From NCBI RefSeq assembly GCF_023278565.1, contig NC_064677.1, forward strand, positions 4,898,001-4,962,000: a stretch of 64,000 nucleotides of DNA, read 5' to 3'. The position numbers were made by a program, and so were the translations under genes. The stretch comes from Colletotrichum lupini. Its lineage: Eukaryota > Ascomycota > Sordariomycetes > Glomerellales > Glomerellaceae. This document shows positions 58,901 to 64,000 of the stretch, in pieces. The notes beneath the pieces are model-generated. The model was given only the letters and a program-made list of their open reading frames with translations, was not told the origin of the DNA and did no database searches. How positions within the stretch are numbered: position 1 is the stretch's first letter; the number at the start of each line of letters is the position of its first letter.

Positions 58901-61743
58901 CATGGATGCGCCGCCTCGGTCGCTTGTCAGACATGTACGTACGATGAGTACATGCGTCGAGGACATTTGTTTGAACAGGCCGGGATGAGATCCTTTGATA
59001 CGCTGTTTCTTGCTCAGCATGCCCAGACTGGCGGCAGGGTTTGGGGGCCGGAATGCCAGTGACTGGATGTCATGTGCTTCCATGTCTCATCCCGAGACCT
59101 GATGTTTGTCAAAGAAGAAATACACGACGAATATCCTAAGTGTACTGTACTTGTCGCCCGTCCAGTCCACGGGCATCAAATTGACTTTTAGGACCAGCTC
59201 GTGCCTCGGGTAGGTGGCACAGAATACGGCATTTACGGTGCGCGGACGTTCAGGCTTCAGCAACAAGAAGGCTGACAATTTTGACTGCAGAAGATGTTCG
59301 TACTAGAACGGACGTCGCCCGACTCGAGCCTCAGGATGTGTGCTACCTTTCATAGTATCGTAATGGGGGCAGCAGTTGGAGTAGTTGGAGCCTTTGATGG
59401 GGCCCGATGTCACGTTGATGATGTGAGCGGGTTGTTGTTGAGGTTTCCTGTCCTAAATGGGCAAAATTCCACAGTCTCTTGACTGATGGCCATGGGTACG
59501 CATACCGGGGCCAAAGACTGGCAGAGAACCCAGAAGGTATGTGTGTCCCTTGAAAGGAGATGGAACAGCTGGCTCTAATAACTCCGTACAACTCGTTTCT
59601 GGAGGGTCGGGAAGATCAGCGCCAGGAAGGCTGATTTGACTCTGACTCAAAGTCGCACATGGCACTTGGCGCGCATCAGCTTTTGTCGAGAGTGCAGAGG
59701 CAACGAGACGTCGAGGGTGCGAAGCTTTCCACCCGCCTGCCTCGCTTTGGAGTTGAAAGAGGAGGTTGAGAGAGAAGTCTTCGAACAATAGGTGGGCGGA
59801 AAAGTGGGAGCTAAGCACCCAAGGTAAGTGAGGTACAGACTCGGTCGGCAGCCAGCAACCAGTCGACGGGACGGCCGCCTCAGGTCGTGCTGGAGAAGCC
59901 CTTGGTAGTAATAATAGAACAGAGAACCTTTAATCCTCATCGAGATGTTTAGATGTTAGTGTAGATACATGGGATACCAAGCCAAGGCAAGCCAAAGTCA
60001 AGTACCTTTTTCGCACTTGAGCCAACACCTAGCTAAGCAGCACCGGTCCCCTTTGTCGCTCCGGTGGCAGCCTGTCAGGTAGGTACCTACGTAGTACGCT
60101 CTTACGGCATGCTTAATGATACGGTGCAATTCGCAAGGCCTCGTCGTGTCTCCAGCTAAGGTACCTAGCCTGCCCCTTTTGAAGGAAACGGGAAGCAGGC
60201 CACCGTGCATAGCGATATACCGAAGAGTGACACAGTTTGAAAGGTCGTGGCCCACGTGGCGTCGAGTACTCTCAATGTCCCGCCTGATGTCCGAGAATCC
60301 TAGGTGCCTTCCATTCTCTCCTTTCCCCCACCCACCGTCGCGAAGAAAGCGCCTGCAGCCTCCCCGTGCTCCTCTGAAAAAGTTTCCCCTTCTGCTTGGA
60401 TGCTGGGCTCTCCCCTACTCAGCCCTTGCACCCCCATCCATAAGCGAGCGGAAACTCAAGCTGCACGACATCCCATTGGCCCAACATCAGCTAAGAACAG
60501 GCCCCTAGACGCAAGTGCAGAGTGCAGATGTGCAGGGCAGGTTGCAGGGCGGGCTAAAGCAGTCAAGTTGGTGGGCGGAGAACAGGCCAGCGCAGCGACC
60601 CAGCGGAGCCAGTCAGTGCAGGAACAGGAGCCCCCCGAAACGATGGAGAGAGAGACTACGAGTGCCCAGGTAGGCTGTAGCCCAATGGCAGAAGGTACTT
60701 GGTAGCTAGCACTGGGCTGCAACATTTTTAGGTGCACTTTACCAGGTTCCGCCGTTACTCCTGCATTTTGGAGGTGAATTCCATCAGCCCAGCAGCATTG
60801 GTCCAATGTCTTTTTTTCCCCTTCCGCCCCCTTCCCCATCGCTTCCCAATCCCAAGAGTGGCATTTCTCCCAAAACCTCCTTTCTACAACGGCGGAGAGA
60901 GAGAGGTAACGAAGTGACCGACACACTCTCGGAAAGACCACTCTAGCCAGGCATTCTTTTCTTTCGCTGCATCACCAGCTTCCTGTCCAACTTCGACCCT
61001 CCTTCGCTTTGCGATCGCCGTATCTATCAGCAGACACCTGACTGCGTCTTCCTGGCCCGAGAGCCTAAAGTAATAATAAACCGACCACGGACAGAAAAGA
61101 TACGGCAATCCGAAGGGGAAAACGCCTAAGAAGGACCAAAAAAAAAAAAAAAAAGAGTAATCAAACCCCTAAAAATCCGACGAGCCAACCCCCGTCAGCA
61201 ACAGCTCTGCGTACGCGCGGAGTCAACATCGTCCCGTCTCGCCCAACACCCAGCCTCCTTTCGTTTCTCACCCCTCGCTCCCTTACCACCTTACTCGCTT
61301 CACTGCGCCGACGAGGAGGACCGCAATAAAAAAAAAAGACGAGGTCGAACATCGCAGGACGCTCCTCGCCTCAGCAACGCGCGCTACCCCGGGCACACTC
61401 CACCGATGCGAACCCAGCCATCCGCACACTCGAGCGTCGACTCCCTTTCCCGTTCCTGCGTATCTGCTGCGTTCCTGCATCCGCTGCATCTCCATCGCGC
61501 CTCACCCGACTCGGCTTCACAGCGAACTGGCGATAGCACCCACTACCCGCATCATCGACTCCACGACTAACGTGCGACTTGAGCGACTTTTTCCATTATC
61601 CTGACGCCCCTAAACAACTTGTTCAACCAACGACCGAAACGATTTAATTGATACCCTCCAAAATTCCGGGCGCTCTGGATACAACTTACGAGCAAGTCTC
61701 TTTGCAACTGCCGCTCAGCGTGCAGGCCTCGATTTGATTCGCC
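55978..61743. other. Large divergent intergenic region between KOG1 and the kelch gene
   Basis: About 5.8 kb with divergent promoters at its two ends. Short frames throughout show no recognisable domain and mostly overlap one another on both strands. It includes a C/T-rich stretch at about 57340-57460, a GCC-repeat at about 58008-58028 and an A17 run at 61138-61154. A non-coding transcript or small unknown gene is possible but not supported. Confidence 0.5.
61138..61154. repeat. A17 homopolymer
   Basis: 17 adenines in the probable promoter or 5' leader of the kelch gene, about 0.6 kb before its start. Poly(dA) tracts often exclude nucleosomes from fungal promoters (inference). Confidence 0.85.
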
Positions 61744-64000
61744 ATGGCTTTTCTTTTCAAGTCCAAGAAGAATCAGGATCGAGCTCTTGCAAGCCGCGAT
61801 GGAAACTCTGGCGGCTCGCAGGGTTCAATCCAGAGTCAGCGAGAGAGAATCGCGAGAGAGGAGAAGAACGGCACTCAGCGCTCAACACCAACCGGTAGCT
61901 TGAACTCAATCGATCGCGATGGCAGCGCCGGTGCTGGAAGCCCTGACCAGGGCTACACTCGCCAGCGAGGACCCAGCGTGGACCAAATACCGACACAAGC
62001 GCCTTCAAATGATTTGCCTGTAAGTTTCTCCAGCTCACTTTGATGAGCTGGCATTGCTGGGACACTGCTGACCTGTTTCCTAGCTTCGCAACGCTCCGCC
62101 CGTATCCTCGCAAAACCAGATGCCTCCCCAACAACAAATGATGAACCCTAATGCGTCACTATACCCCTGGTCGCAACGACGACTGACATATACCTCTTCA
62201 CACCCGAGCCCTTTTCCCCGTTATGGAGCGGCTGTCAATTCGGTGTCGTCCAAGGAGGGCGATATATACGTGATGGGAGGTTTAATCAATAGCTCTACCG
62301 TCAAGGGCGATTTGTGGATGATCGAGGCCGGGCAGAATATGGCCTGCTACCCTCTGGCGACGACAGCCGAGGGGCCAGGACCGAGAGTTGGGCACGCAAG
62401 TTTGCTCGTTGGCAATGCCTTCATCGTCTACGGCGGTGACACCAAAGTCGATGAGATGGACGTCCTGGACGAGACACTCTATCTTCTCAACACCTGTGAG
62501 TTCAATACTAGTCATTCCCCGTGCGCCCCCTTGCGAGAAGTTGGGCAATCGCTAATCAATACCAGCCACGAGACAATGGTCGAGAGCATTGCCCGCTGGC
62601 ACCAGGCCTTCCGGCCGCTACGGCCACTCTCTCAACATACTTGGATCCAAGATTTACATCTTTGGCGGTCAAATCGAGGGCTATTTCATGAACGATCTCG
62701 CTGCTTTTGACCTTAACCAGCTCCAAATGCCCAATAATCGCTGGGAGATGTTGATCCAGAACACTGAGAGTGGCGGACCGCCCGTCGGCAAAATTCCAGC
62801 TGCCCGAACCAACCACTCTGTGGTTACTTACAATGACAAGATGTATCTGTACGTAATGCGTCAAGTCTTGCGCTGGTATCACTGCTGACGTACTCTAGTT
62901 TCGGTGGTACAAACGGTTATCAATGGTTCAACGATGTTTGGAGCTACGATCCCGCCACGAACGAATGGACGCAACATGACTGCATCGGCTACATCCCAGT
63001 CCCTCGAGAGGGTCACGCTGCATCAATTGTCGACGATGTCATGTACATTTTCGGAGGACGAACGGAAGAGGGTGTTGACCTCGGAGATCTCGCCGCCTTC
63101 AGAATTACCTCGCGCCGCTGGTACACTTTCCAGAACATGGGCCCTTCACCCTCTCCCCGATCCGGTCACAGCATGACTACCGTTGGCAAGGCCGTGGTTG
63201 TTGTCGGAGGCGAACCCTCTTCGTCCCCCGCCAGCGTTGGCGACCTTGGAATAGTCTACATGCTCGATACAACAAAGATCCGATACCCAAACGATGCGGC
63301 GGCAGCACAACAACCTAATGGACCGCAGGCGAATGGCCAGCAACGCCCACAACAGGCGAGGCGGCCCAGTGCTGCAGCTGAGACAAGGAATATCTTATCA
63401 CGAGACGGTTCCCAGGGTCCTCCTGATCAAAAACGACTAGTAGGTGCCCCTGGCGCACCTCGCGATGCCTCCGCCGTCAATAGCCCCACCAACGTCGTGC
63501 GAGGATCTCCCAACGGAACGGACGCGAACCCGGCGGCAGTCAACAACATGTCGAAACTCCCCAGATCTGCAGTGACATCGCCCCCGGCTGGGCCCCCGCC
63601 CCAAGGACCAACACCTGCAAAGCCTTCAGTTCAGACTGGAAACTTAGGAAGAGTTAGGGGACAGTCATCGGAGAGAGATGGATCTGTGGGTGGCTCACCG
63701 CAGATTGCCGCAGGCCAGTCTCCCGTAATACGTGAGGTTAAAGAGCCAGCGTCCAAGGACGCAGAGAGCCCAGTCACCAATGGCCGACGTACCCCTCAAC
63801 AAGTCACAAGATCTGGCTCCAAGTCTGAATCTGGTCCTTCTGAGCCTTCCAAGACCAGGTCTAGGCAAGGCAGCAGGTCTCAGACCTCCGTGGATAGTAC
63901 AACTGAGCCAGCTTTGAAGGCAATGCAGATTCAACAGCAAGCTCAAGTTCAACCACCACCTCAGACGCAAGCACCACCGCCTGCTCCAGTTCAACCTCCT
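61744..64000 (+). CDS. teaA: Kelch-repeat cell-end marker protein (Tea1/Kel1 type), 3' truncated by window
   Basis: Four exons seen: 61744-62019, 62084-62495, 62566-62848 and 62899 to the window end, all junctions in frame. Start at GCCATGGC. After a basic Ser-rich N-terminus (MAFLFKSKKNQDRAL) come five or six kelch blades with the usual signatures: RYGAAVNSVSSKEGDIYVMGG, GPRVGHASLLVGNAFIVYGG, RYGHSLNILGSKIYIFGG, ARTNHSVVTYNDKMYLFGG, REGHAASIVDDVMYIFGG, and RSGHSMTTVGKAVVVVGG. A Gln/Pro/Ser-rich disordered region follows. In fission yeast Tea1 and Aspergillus TeaA, such proteins travel on microtubule tips and mark cell ends or hyphal tips, with long coiled coils after the kelch domain; those would lie beyond the edge. 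Ral2/Kel1 are related alternatives. Confidence 0.88.

Noticed and set aside
1..64000. tRNA, rRNA or CRISPR features
   Set aside because: No tRNA T-loop with paired acceptor ends, no rRNA-like block and no spaced direct repeats were noticed; a covariance-model search would be decisive.

Overview
The window is a nuclear genome segment from a filamentous ascomycete, most likely a Sordariomycete. The evidence is short spliceosomal introns (about 50-170 nt, GTAAGT/GTGAGT donors, CTAAC/CTGAC branch sites, TAG/CAG acceptors), long gene-free intergenic stretches, a RIP-like AT-rich island, ankyrin/NACHT (STAND) genes, and orthologues typical of Pezizomycotina. I cannot name the species. All exon boundaries were placed by eye from reading frame, splice signals and family resemblance.

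Left part (1-21.4 kb, all plus strand): a conserved disordered protein with a CxxC patch (1547-3521); a very large serine/proline-rich disordered protein of about 1566 aa with repeated K-S/T-M-R motifs and SSDEE acidic patches (7022-11891); a 7.9 kb gene-free region; and a protein with the short AreA-type DUF1752 (PF08550) motif but no zinc finger (19794-21420).

Middle (21.4-34.5 kb): a low-complexity intergenic region with several poly-C tracts, a diverged tandem duplication and an AT-rich island (24.94-25.73 kb); then a D-arabinitol 2-dehydrogenase-like SDR with a mitochondrial-type leader (minus, 26383-27739). The most interesting locus follows: a NACHT-ankyrin receptor (minus, 30268-33053) broken by three in-frame stops, and next to it, divergently transcribed, a small two-exon gene (33529-34460) with a HeLo-like N-terminus. 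The receptor's extreme N-terminus and the small protein's C-terminus carry matching short G-N/D-x-x motifs, as expected for an amyloid-signalling NLR/effector pair (HET-s/NWD2 or HELLF logic). Both genes look damaged.

Right part (34.5-64 kb): a divergent leucine-catabolism pair, isovaleryl-CoA dehydrogenase (minus) and methylcrotonoyl-CoA carboxylase beta subunit (plus); a Nudix hydrolase; an AIM2-like dienelactone hydrolase; a second NACHT-ankyrin gene (minus) followed by a membrane-segment ankyrin gene (minus); the TORC1 subunit Kog1/Raptor (minus); and the start of a Tea1/Kel1-type kelch cell-end marker (plus) that runs off the right edge.

No tRNA, rRNA, CRISPR array or intact transposon was recognised.
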